Source: Streptococcaceae bacterium
Lineage (GTDB): Bacteria > Bacillota > Bacilli > Lactobacillales > Streptococcaceae
Reading direction: 5' to 3'
Assembly: GCA_009779335.1 (NCBI GenBank)
Contig: WREM01000081.1
Coordinates: forward strand, 1-5,290
DNA: 5,290 nucleotides
Shown in pieces: positions 1 through 5,290 of the stretch. The stretch's first letter is position 1. Every line of letters begins with the position of its first letter. The translations under genes and the position numbers were made by a program. The notes beneath the pieces are model-generated. The model made no database searches. It had not been told where the DNA came from and saw only the letters and a list, made by a program, of their open reading frames with translations.

Positions 1-1246
1 TGCTTTTCGTCGTGAAAAGTATGTACCTGATGGTGGTCCTGCAGGTGGCGATGGTGGTCGTGGTGGAGACATCATTTTTCGTGTTGACGAAGGATTAGCG
101 ACCTTGATGGACTTCCGATATAATCGTATTTTCAGAGCTAAACCCGGTGAAAAAGGAATGAATAAAGGAATGCACGGTCGTGGTGCAGATGATTTGATTG
201 TAAAAGTTCCCCAAGGAACAACAGTTAAAGATAATGAAACAGGTCGTGTCATTGTCGATTTAATCGAAAAAGATCAAGAATTCATTGTAGCAAAAGGAGG
301 ACGTGGAGGACGTGGAAACATCAGATTTGCCACTCCTCGTAACCCAGCTCCAGAAGTAGCCGAGAACGGAGAGCCCGGAGATCAAACTTGGCTCCTCTTA
401 GAGTTGCGTGTACTTGCCGATGTAGGTTTAGTAGGTTTTCCATCAGTAGGAAAATCAACTTTGCTCAGTGTCGTGTCCAATGCCCGTCCTAAAATTGGAG
501 CTTATCATTTCACCACCATCACACCTAATATTGGAATGGTACAGATTGGATATGAGAAGAGTTTCGTCATGGCTGATATGCCCGGATTGATTGAAGGTGC
601 TCATTCAGGAGCGGGGTTAGGAATAGAATTTTTGCGTCATATTGAACGCACTCGTGTGCTTTTACACGTTTTGGATATGTCAGGTGCTGAAGGACGTGTG
701 CCTTTTGAGGATTATCAGGCCATCAATAATGAGTTGGAGTCTTACAATCTTCGTCTGCTTGAACGCCCTCAACTTATTGTTGCTAATAAAATGGATATGC
801 CTGATAGTCAAGAAAATCTTGAAGATTTTAAGAAGAAATTGTCAGAGAATTTATCAGAAGAAGAAATCCCTATGATCTTTCCTGTTTCAGGAATTACGAA
901 AGAAGGACTACAGCCTCTCTTGTCTGCAACAAGTGAGTTACTCACAACCACACCTGAATTTCCCTTATATGATGAGAAGGAATTGGCTGATTTGGAAGCC
1001 TATTATGGATTCAAAGAAGAGGAAGAAGCCTTTACTATTTCACGAGATGATGATGCTGTATGGCGTTTGTCAGGGGATGCTCTGACTAAACTCTTCCAGA
1101 TGACTAACTTTGATCATGATGAGTCTGTCATGAAATTTGCCCGTCAATTACGAGGACTAGGCGTAGATGAGAAATTGCGTGAGCAAGGTGCTAAAGACGG
1201 TGATCTTGTCCGTATTGAAAAATTTGAATTTGAATTTATTGATTAA
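1..1246 (+). CDS. obg: GTPase Obg/CgtA, 5' end missing
   Basis: Ribosome-associated GTPase of the Obg family, which acts in late 50S subunit assembly and in growth and stress control in the cytoplasm. The reading frame is open from base 2 (AFRREKYVPDGG...), so the gene begins before the window. 414 residues are visible, and comparison with remembered streptococcal Obg proteins suggests about 22 N-terminal residues are missing. The order is a glycine-rich Obg fold (GGPAGGDGGRGG, later AKGGRGGRGN), then the G domain, then the C-terminal OCT domain. In the G domain, G1 GFPSVGKST is at 434-460, G3 DMPG at 575-586 and G4 NKMD at 785-796. The protein ends in an acidic FEFEFID tail. All nucleotide-binding motifs are intact. 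It is the first visible gene of the plus-strand operon, and the next gene starts 14 nt after its stop. A TTG at 104 is an internal leucine codon and not the start. Identity is very secure. Confidence 0.97.
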   Translation, partial: AFRREKYVPDGGPAGGDGGRGGDIIFRVDEGLATLMDFRYNRIFRAKPGEKGMNKGMHGRGADDLIVKVPQGTTVKDNETGRVIVDLIEKDQEFIVAKGGRGGRGNIRFATPRNPAPEVAENGEPGDQTWLLLELRVLADVGLVGFPSVGKSTLLSVVSNARPKIGAYHFTTITPNIGMVQIGYEKSFVMADMPGLIEGAHSGAGLGIEFLRHIERTRVLLHVLDMSGAEGRVPFEDYQAINNELESYNLRLLERPQLIVANKMDMPDSQENLEDFKKKLSENLSEEEIPMIFPVSGITKEGLQPLLSATSELLTTTPEFPLYDEKELADLEAYYGFKEEEEAFTISRDDDAVWRLSGDALTKLFQMTNFDHDESVMKFARQLRGLGVDEKLREQGAKDGDLVRIEKFEFEFID

Positions 1247-1260
1247 CTAAGGAGTGGAAG

Positions 1261-1434
1261 ATGGGATTTAAGATTATTTCCAATCGTGATGAAAACGGAG
1301 AATTTATAGCTTCAGCTGACTATTGGACAGATGAAAAAATCAGTTCCCTGATAAAAAAATACAACCCTAATGGCATATTAAGCCTGTCTGAGGCTACAGA
1401 TAAACCCGAAGAAGAAGAAAAAGAAGAAAATTAA
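1261..1434 (+). CDS. Small conserved-type protein of unknown function (57 aa)
   Basis: A 57-residue ORF beginning MGFKIISNRDENGEF and ending in an acidic, lysine-dotted tail (DKPEEEEKEEN). The start is supported by an AAGGAG ribosome binding site at 1249-1254, 6 nt before the ATG. The gene fits exactly between obg and rapZ, with 14-nt gaps on each side, and its stop is followed at once by the rapZ ribosome binding site. That spacing argues for a genuine translated operon member. I see no signal peptide, membrane segment, cysteine pair or known catalytic motif. The first 45 residues look like a small folded alpha/beta unit, and the tail is probably disordered. I do not recognise the family with certainty; small DUF proteins occur beside such housekeeping genes in streptococci. 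Function is unknown, and co-transcription with obg and rapZ is the only clue. Confidence 0.82.
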   Translation: MGFKIISNRDENGEFIASADYWTDEKISSLIKKYNPNGILSLSEATDKPEEEEKEEN

Positions 1435-1448
1435 ACAAAGGAGAAAGA

Positions 1449-2339
1449 ATGAGTGAAAACAGATTAAACTTAGTGATTATCACAGGAATGTCCGGGGCTG
1501 GAAAAACAGTTGCTGTCCAATCTTTTGAAGACATGGGTTATTTTACTGTTGATAATATGCCTCCCACATTAATTGAAAAATTTGTAGAGTTGTTAGACAC
1601 GCCTGATAATACAATCAATAAAGTGGCAATGGTTGTTGATATGCGTTCTCGTGCATTTTTTGAACACTTACTCTCTACCATTACTGAACTGCAAGACAAA
1701 CCCAATGTATCATTCAAGCTTCTATTCTTGGATGCCAGTGATTTGGAGCTTGTCGCTCGATACAAAGAGACTAGACGTAGTCATCCATTAGCGATAGATG
1801 GTCGTGTCTTAGATGGAATTACTAAAGAGCGAGAAATTTTGTCTGAGCTTAAATCTCTAGCGGAAATTGCTATTGACACTTCTGAACTCACTCCTCGTAA
1901 TCTGCGTGCTCGAATTTTACAAGAATTTTCTGAGAATAAAGAGGCGTCATTCCGTATTGAAGTCATGTCATTTGGCTTCAAATATGGGTTACCAATGGAT
2001 GCAGATTTAGTTTTTGATGTTCGCTTCTTGCCAAATCCCCATTATATCGCAGAATTGCGTGAAAAAAATGGACAAGATCAAGAGGTTTATGATTATGTCA
2101 TGAACCACCCTGAATCAGAGGCGTTTTATCACAATTTAATGGCAATGCTTATGCCCGTTATTCCTGCTTATAAAAAAGAAGGGAAATCCGCATTAACTAT
2201 TGCATTTGGATGTACAGGTGGGCAACATCGCTCTGTTGCCTTTGCTGAGCGAGTATCAAAGGCTTTAGCTAATGATTGGCAAGTCAATACAAGCCATCGA
2301 GATAAAGATAGACGGAAAGAGACGGTCAATCGTTCGTGA
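1449..2339 (+). CDS. rapZ: RapZ/YvcJ family nucleotide-binding protein
   Basis: A P-loop protein of the RapZ (YvcJ) family, 296 residues, the normal family length. In E. coli RapZ is an RNase adaptor that controls glucosamine-6-phosphate synthase mRNA through small RNAs. In B. subtilis YvcJ is a nucleotide-hydrolysing protein that affects competence gene expression. The GlmZ RNA target is not known from Gram-positives, so the exact role here is open. Visible motifs are Walker A GMSGAGKT (residues 13-20), RYKETRRSHPL (104-114), the SFGFKYG...FDVRFLPNP block (174-197) and GCTGGQHRSV (254-263). A basic C-terminus with HRDKDRRKETVNRS (283-296) corresponds to the RNA-binding end of E. coli RapZ. 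The start has a clear AAAGGAG site at 1437-1443, 5 nt before the ATG. The stop overlaps the yvcK start by 4 nt. Confidence 0.96.
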   Translation: MSENRLNLVIITGMSGAGKTVAVQSFEDMGYFTVDNMPPTLIEKFVELLDTPDNTINKVAMVVDMRSRAFFEHLLSTITELQDKPNVSFKLLFLDASDLELVARYKETRRSHPLAIDGRVLDGITKEREILSELKSLAEIAIDTSELTPRNLRARILQEFSENKEASFRIEVMSFGFKYGLPMDADLVFDVRFLPNPHYIAELREKNGQDQEVYDYVMNHPESEAFYHNLMAMLMPVIPAYKKEGKSALTIAFGCTGGQHRSVAFAERVSKALANDWQVNTSHRDKDRRKETVNRS

Positions 2340-3313
2340 TTAAATCAAACGTAGTTGTTATTGGGGGAGGAACAGGAATATCTGTTATTCTTGACTCTCT
2401 CCGCAAGGAAAAAATTGACCTGACTGCTATTGTGACAGTTGCTGATGATGGTGGTTCATCAGGGCGTCTGCGTTCTGCCATTGATATTGCTCCTCCCGGG
2501 GATTTAAGGAATGTGCTTATTGCCATGAGTGATATGCCGGGATTCTATCAGGATATTCTCCAGTATCGCTTTGATGAGAGTGATGGGGCATTAGCGGGTC
2601 ATCCTTTGGGAAATTTGATTATTGCTGCCGTTGGAGAAATGCAAGGTTCGACTTATACAGCTATTCAGACTTTGTCTCGATTCTTTCATGTTCGTGGGAA
2701 TATTTATCCCTCTAGTGATCGAGCATTGACTCTGCACGCTGTCTTTACCGATGGACATGAAGTACAGGGAGAAAGTCAGATTGCAGGGTATAAGGGACAG
2801 ATTGATCATGTTTATCTGACAGAAACATCAACAGGAGAAGCACCCTTAGCGTCAGACAAGGTGGTAGATTCAATCATGGATGCAGATGTCATTGTACTTG
2901 GTCCCGGTTCTCTCTTTACCTCTATCTTACCTAATATCGTTATCCCAGAAATTCGTGAAGCTTTGCTTAAAACCAAAGCCCATGTTATCTATGTTTGCAA
3001 TATTATGACACAACGTGGTGAGACAGAGCATTTTACGGATGCAGATCATGTCAGAGTGCTAAATGAGCATGTGGGGAAAAATCTCATCGATACTGTGTTA
3101 ATCAACTGTGAGCAAGTTCCACAGGAATATATGAATTCCAATAAATTCGATGAATATTTGGTGCAGGTCGTGCATGACTTCCCAGCTTTACAAGAGCAAG
3201 AAGTAGCAATTATTTCAAATAATTTCTTAAAACTTGTCAATGGTGGAGCCTTTCATGATGCACAAGCTGTAACCGATGAAATCATAAAAATTAGTCAAAG
3301 AAAAGAATTATAA
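2336..3313 (+). CDS. yvcK: YvcK/GluP family gluconeogenesis and cell-shape factor, GTG start
   Basis: A CofD-like fold protein (YvcK/CuvA family, formerly UPF0052), 325 residues. Family members bind UDP-sugars. They are needed for growth on gluconeogenic carbon sources and for proper placement of penicillin-binding protein 1 in B. subtilis, linking carbon flux to wall synthesis. Motifs are the N-terminal nucleotide-binding loop GGGTG (residues 10-14), DDGGSSGRLR (37-46), PPGDLRN (53-59), GHPLGNL (88-94), GPGSLFTSILPN (189-200) and CNIMTQRGET (221-230), all intact. The GTG start is chosen because it places the GGGTG loop at the usual distance from the N-terminus and forms a GTGA overlap with the rapZ stop. 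Only a weak purine stretch (GGAAAGAG, 2314-2321) lies upstream, at a poor distance, so re-initiation by ribosomes finishing rapZ is likely. The stop overlaps the whiA start by 1 nt. Confidence 0.95.
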   Translation: MIKSNVVVIGGGTGISVILDSLRKEKIDLTAIVTVADDGGSSGRLRSAIDIAPPGDLRNVLIAMSDMPGFYQDILQYRFDESDGALAGHPLGNLIIAAVGEMQGSTYTAIQTLSRFFHVRGNIYPSSDRALTLHAVFTDGHEVQGESQIAGYKGQIDHVYLTETSTGEAPLASDKVVDSIMDADVIVLGPGSLFTSILPNIVIPEIREALLKTKAHVIYVCNIMTQRGETEHFTDADHVRVLNEHVGKNLIDTVLINCEQVPQEYMNSNKFDEYLVQVVHDFPALQEQEVAIISNNFLKLVNGGAFHDAQAVTDEIIKISQRKEL

Positions 3314-4272
3314 TGAGTTTTGCCAGTGATGTAAAAAAAGAATTAACCGAACATACAGCCACCAAAGGAACTTTGATGGCTCTTATTCGTATGACGGGTT
3401 CATTAGGTATCACGGGTCATCTGACTCTTTCAATGGTCACTGAAAGTGCCACAACCGCAAAATATATTTATCAGCTTTTCCTAGAGATTTATCAACTGCG
3501 TGCTGATATTCGGGTACATCAGAAAACAACCCTATCTAAAAATCGAGTCTATACAGTAGTGATTGAAGAAAGAGTAACTGAATTATTAGATCAACTCAGT
3601 CTAGCAGATTCGCTCATGCTTGAAACTGGAATGCCTCTCTCTGTTATGGAGTCTAGCAAGAATCAAATCATCGATGATTCTGAAGATTATATGGAGCAGG
3701 AAGATAGAGAAAATCTTGCCATTGATTATCTACGGGGAGCTTTCTTAGCCACAGGGTCTATGCACAATCCTGAACAGGGGGATTATCAGCTCTCTATCGG
3801 AAGTTTCTATCAAGAACACGCTGAAGATTTGCAAGACATCCTTAGTAATCTAGGATTTGATGGGAAAATAATAGCACGCAAGAACAGATTTATCCTCTAT
3901 TTATCTAAATCCGAAGAAATCATGGATTTCCTAACTCTGATTGGGGCTATGAAAGCCAGATTAAAATTTGAAGATGTGAAAATCGTCCGTGAAATGCGGG
4001 GGCTTGCGAATCGTCAGTCCAACTTTGAGTCAGCGAATATCAATAAAACGGTCTCTGCAGCTCAAGAAGTGATAGATGCCATTCACTATCTGAACGAGAA
4101 GAAAGAACTTGAGAATCTTCCAGAACATTTGAAGGAAATTGCACAGCTTCGTCTTTCTCATCCTGAAGCTACCATTCAAGAACTTGGGCAAATGATAGAT
4201 CCACCACTTGGAAAATCAGGAGTCAATCATCGCTTGCGTAAATTATTGGCTTTATCAAAAAATAAAAAATAA
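3313..4272 (+). CDS. whiA: WhiA family DNA-binding cell-division/sporulation regulator homologue
   Basis: A WhiA homologue, 319 residues. The family joins an N-terminal domain derived from LAGLIDADG homing endonucleases, which has lost nuclease activity, to a C-terminal helix-turn-helix. In Streptomyces it is a sporulation transcription factor. In B. subtilis it binds the nucleoid and affects cell division and chromosome segregation. The LAGLIDADG-like helices are visible as ALIRMTGSLGI (23-33) and YLRGAFLATGSM (139-150). The C-terminal DNA-binding segment is HPEATIQELGQM...KSGVNHRLRKL (283-311), a hallmark of the family. An acidic stretch (about 117-134, NQIIDDSEDYMEQEDREN) between the two N-terminal halves looks longer than in streptococcal homologues I remember. 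The ATG overlaps the yvcK stop as TAATG and lacks a good Shine-Dalgarno sequence, so coupling to yvcK is inferred. This is the last gene of the operon, and the terminator hairpin begins at its stop codon. Confidence 0.95.
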   Translation: MSFASDVKKELTEHTATKGTLMALIRMTGSLGITGHLTLSMVTESATTAKYIYQLFLEIYQLRADIRVHQKTTLSKNRVYTVVIEERVTELLDQLSLADSLMLETGMPLSVMESSKNQIIDDSEDYMEQEDRENLAIDYLRGAFLATGSMHNPEQGDYQLSIGSFYQEHAEDLQDILSNLGFDGKIIARKNRFILYLSKSEEIMDFLTLIGAMKARLKFEDVKIVREMRGLANRQSNFESANINKTVSAAQEVIDAIHYLNEKKELENLPEHLKEIAQLRLSHPEATIQELGQMIDPPLGKSGVNHRLRKLLALSKNKK

Positions 4273-4297
4273 CCACAGTGTTAATCCTGTGGTTTTT
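4271..4297. terminator. Bidirectional rho-independent terminator
   Basis: Eight base pairs form between AACCACAG (4271-4278) and CTGTGGTT (4287-4294), around an 8-nt loop. On the plus strand the stem runs into TTTTT (4293-4297), ending the obg-whiA transcript. On the minus strand it is followed by TTATTTTTTATTTTTT (complement of 4257-4272), an even better T tract, ending the tetR transcript. The left arm contains the last two bases of the whiA stop codon. The loop and right arm encode the last residues and stop of the TetR gene. The structure is read directly; activity is inferred. Confidence 0.9.
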
Positions 4298-4850
4298 GTA
4301 AGCCATTGAGAAACATTTGAGCCAGATGTTCAGCATGGGGAAGGAGTTTATCTATAGAAACTGTTTTAAGCCCTTCGTTGAATAATTCAAGATAGAGATA
4401 CAATTCTTCATCCTTATAATCGGGGGAAATTTTTCCTTCAGCACGTCCTTTTTCAAATAGAGTTTGATAAAGTTTGGCTTGTAACTGCTGACTTCCTGTA
4501 TCAAAGAAATCAGGAGAAGTCGCATACTGTTGCATGAGGTTGTGGACAAAGGTATCTGTCATCAATTTGATCTGCTTCAATTTGAAATCAGAAACCTTAT
4601 AATAGGTATCAATAAAATTCAAATCTTCTGCAAGAATACTTTCAATTTCTCCTGTCATATTTCCTAATTGAGCTTTGAGTACAAGGTTTATCAGATTATT
4701 TTTATTTTCATAATAATTGAAAATAGTAACTTTGGAAACAATCGCTTTTTTTGCAATCTCATCCATAGAAATTTCGGAGATTTTTCGCTCTTTGAGGAGC
4801 TTAAGGGTCACATCTAATATGGCTTTTTTCTTTTTTTCTGTTTGATTCAT
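4281..4850 (-). CDS. TetR/AcrR family transcriptional regulator
   Basis: A 189-residue TetR-type repressor, typical for the family. The N-terminal DNA-binding domain is visible: helix 1 KKAILDVTLKLLKER (8-22), helix 2 SMDEIAKKA (28-36), turn IVS and recognition helix KVTIFNYYENK (40-50), followed by the usual NNLINLVL. The remaining ~130 residues are helical and variable, as expected for a ligand-binding and dimerisation domain; the ligand cannot be told. The ATG at 4850 is chosen because the protein then begins with a short lysine-rich arm directly before helix 1. A TTG 78 nt upstream is in frame but would add an atypical leader encoded by the promoter region. The gene is divergent from the ABC ATPase at 4971 and convergent with whiA. 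It probably represses the exporter and itself through the palindromes in the shared intergenic region. The last codons overlap the terminator. No Shine-Dalgarno site precedes the ATG. Confidence 0.93.
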   Translation of the reverse strand: MNQTEKKKKAILDVTLKLLKERKISEISMDEIAKKAIVSKVTIFNYYENKNNLINLVLKAQLGNMTGEIESILAEDLNFIDTYYKVSDFKLKQIKLMTDTFVHNLMQQYATSPDFFDTGSQQLQAKLYQTLFEKGRAEGKISPDYKDEELYLYLELFNEGLKTVSIDKLLPHAEHLAQMFLNGLQKPQD

Positions 4851-4885
4851 ACATTTATTATATGATAATATTTGAACTTTTTCAA
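4850..4885 (-). promoter_or_regulatory. Promoter of the TetR gene, predicted leaderless
   Basis: On the minus strand a -35 box TTGAAA (4885-4880) is followed, after exactly 17 nt, by a perfect -10 box TATAAT (4862-4857). Only 6 nt (AAATGT) separate the -10 box from the ATG at 4850, so the expected start of transcription falls on or next to the A of the start codon. No ribosome binding site could fit, and none is seen. The boxes are read directly; the start point is inferred from normal sigma-70/SigA spacing. Confidence 0.75.
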
Positions 4886-4886
4886 A
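4871..4886. promoter_or_regulatory. Candidate TetR operator A over both -35 boxes
   Basis: Inverted repeat TTTGAA (4871-4876), CTTT, TTCAAA (4881-4886): 6-bp arms around a 4-nt spacer. It covers the -35 boxes of both divergent promoters. Part of the symmetry follows from two TTGAA-type -35 boxes facing each other, so by itself it is weaker evidence of an operator. It does share the TGAACT half-site with palindrome B, which supports a common protein partner. Confidence 0.5.
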
Positions 4887-4907
4887 CAAAAGAGTACAAT
4901 ATAAACT
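4872..4907 (+). promoter_or_regulatory. Promoter of the ABC transporter operon
   Basis: A -35 box TTGAAC (4872-4877), a 17-nt spacer and a -10 box TACAAT (4895-4900) give an expected transcription start near 4907 and an untranslated leader of about 64 nt. The -35 box lies next to the -35 box of the opposing TetR promoter (4880-4885), so the two promoters overlap face to face and RNA polymerase probably cannot occupy both at once. Sequence is read directly; use is inferred. Confidence 0.68.
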
Positions 4908-4908
4908 A

Positions 4909-4927
4909 TGAACTAATAAATAGTTCA
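4909..4927. promoter_or_regulatory. Candidate TetR operator B, perfect palindrome
   Basis: Perfect 7-bp inverted repeat TGAACTA (4909-4915), ATAAA, TAGTTCA (4921-4927), 19 nt in all, starting right after the predicted ATPase transcription start near 4907. Size and symmetry match a typical TetR-family dimer site. A repressor bound here would block initiation or early elongation toward the ABC genes. It lies upstream of the TetR promoter and would not directly block it, so self-control would depend on site A. In the mRNA it could also form a weak AT-rich hairpin, but with no T run that would make a terminator. Confidence 0.65.
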
Positions 4928-4957
4928 AAAAGTAAAATATTCACACATTATCATTTA

Positions 4958-4963
4958 TAGGAG
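4958..4963 (+). promoter_or_regulatory. Ribosome binding site of the ABC ATPase gene
   Basis: TAGGAG lies 7 nt before the ATG at 4971 and fixes that start. It contrasts with the divergent TetR gene, which has none. Confidence 0.85.
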
Positions 4964-4970
4964 AAATTAT

Positions 4971-5290
4971 ATGACTCAATTAGTTGAAGTAAAAAATTTA
5001 CAAAAACATTTTGGAAAATTTCAAGCACTTAAAGATGTTACTTTTGAGGTTAATGCAGGAGAAGTATTAGGATATATTGGGCCTAATGGTGCAGGAAAAT
5101 CAACCACTATCCGTACACTACTCGGAATTATCAAATCATCAAGCGGTTCAGCCAAAATTTTTGGATTAGATGTCTGGAAAGATGCCATCGAAATCCATAA
5201 ACGCCTCGCCTACGTTCCCGGAGATGTTTACCTCTGGCCTAATCTTTCAGGTGGTGAAATCATTGATATGTTTATGTCTATGCACGGTAA
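4971..5290 (+). CDS. ABC transporter ATP-binding protein (ABC-2 exporter type), 3' end missing
   Basis: The first 106 residues of an ABC ATPase; the gene runs off the window, where about 180-200 more residues would be expected. It begins MTQLVEVKNLQKHFGKFQALKDVTFEV, the usual first strand and A-loop region (aromatic F14). Walker A GPNGAGKST follows at residues 37-45. The next segment, RLAYVPGDVYLWPNLSGGE (78-96), fits the Q-loop region, but the usual glutamine is replaced by glycine (PGD). I associate this with a subgroup of drug or bacitracin-type ABC-2 exporters. The LSGG at 92-95 is not the ABC signature, which would lie beyond the window together with Walker B. The ATPase should pair with a membrane permease encoded downstream. 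The divergent TetR gene and shared operator region suggest substrate-induced export of a toxic compound, but the substrate cannot be told from what is visible. Confidence 0.92.
   Translation, partial: MTQLVEVKNLQKHFGKFQALKDVTFEVNAGEVLGYIGPNGAGKSTTIRTLLGIIKSSSGSAKIFGLDVWKDAIEIHKRLAYVPGDVYLWPNLSGGEIIDMFMSMHG

Noticed and set aside
31..70. GGT-rich tandem-like repeat
   Set aside because: It encodes the glycine-rich segment of the Obg domain and is explained by protein sequence.
642..875. Plus-strand 77-codon ORF inside obg
   Set aside because: It is a shadow frame of the intact Obg coding sequence, with low-complexity hydrophobic content and no family resemblance.
1408..1431. Purine-rich GAA run, a possible slippage or contingency tract
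   Set aside because: It is short and interrupted, and it encodes the Glu/Lys tail just before a stop. There is no sign of a frameshifted alternative product.
1781..1981. Minus-strand ORF opposite rapZ, with similar ones opposite yvcK
   Set aside because: They are antisense shadows of well-supported genes, without ribosome binding sites or recognisable motifs.
4851..4928. In-frame upstream TTG extension of the TetR gene by 26 residues
   Set aside because: The extension is encoded by the promoter and operator region and precedes the normal N-terminal arm of TetR proteins. The ATG at 4850 fits the domain and the promoter.
4933..4938. TAAAAT as an alternative -10 box for the ABC gene
   Set aside because: No acceptable -35 box lies at 16-18 nt upstream; the TTGAAC/TACAAT pair is better.
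5244..5255. LSGG in the ABC ATPase, resembling the ABC signature motif
   Set aside because: It lies at residues 92-95, directly after the Q-loop region, too early for the signature. Here it corresponds to the LTG/LSG-E segment of this exporter group.

Overview
The window looks like a low-GC Firmicute chromosome from the Streptococcaceae, most likely Lactococcus or a close relative. This rests on the streptococcal/lactococcal-type Obg and WhiA sequences, the AT-rich coding, strong AGGAG-type ribosome binding sites, and the gene order. The genus call comes from remembered protein similarity, not a database search.

Positions 1-4272 form a compact plus-strand housekeeping operon: obg (5' end cut off by the window edge), a 57-residue protein of unknown function with an acidic tail, rapZ (yvcJ), yvcK and whiA. 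The first two junctions are 14-nt gaps that carry good Shine-Dalgarno sites. The last two are overlaps: rapZ/yvcK share 4 nt as GTGA, and yvcK/whiA share 1 nt as TAATG. Neither overlap has a convincing ribosome binding site, so translational coupling is likely. I see no internal promoter. rapZ-yvcK-whiA is a widely conserved Firmicute and actinobacterial cluster linked to cell-envelope metabolism and division. Obg adds ribosome assembly and stress or growth control.

An 8-bp hairpin just after whiA (4271-4294) has T-rich tracts on both sides, so it can end transcription from either direction. It lies inside the last codons of the convergent minus-strand gene.

Positions 4281-5290 hold an accessory module: a TetR-type repressor gene on the minus strand (4281-4850) diverging from an ABC-exporter ATPase gene on the plus strand (4971 onward, cut by the window end). 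The 120-bp region between them contains two near-consensus face-to-face promoters whose -35 boxes lie in one short palindrome. A second, perfect palindrome with the same half-site sits just downstream of the ATPase start point. This reads as a self-contained repressor/exporter switch. The repressor promoter lies so close to the ATG that its mRNA is predicted to be leaderless.

I found no sign of a novel system such as a phage, CRISPR array, insertion sequence or defence island. The most informative unexplained structure is the divergent operator/promoter region.
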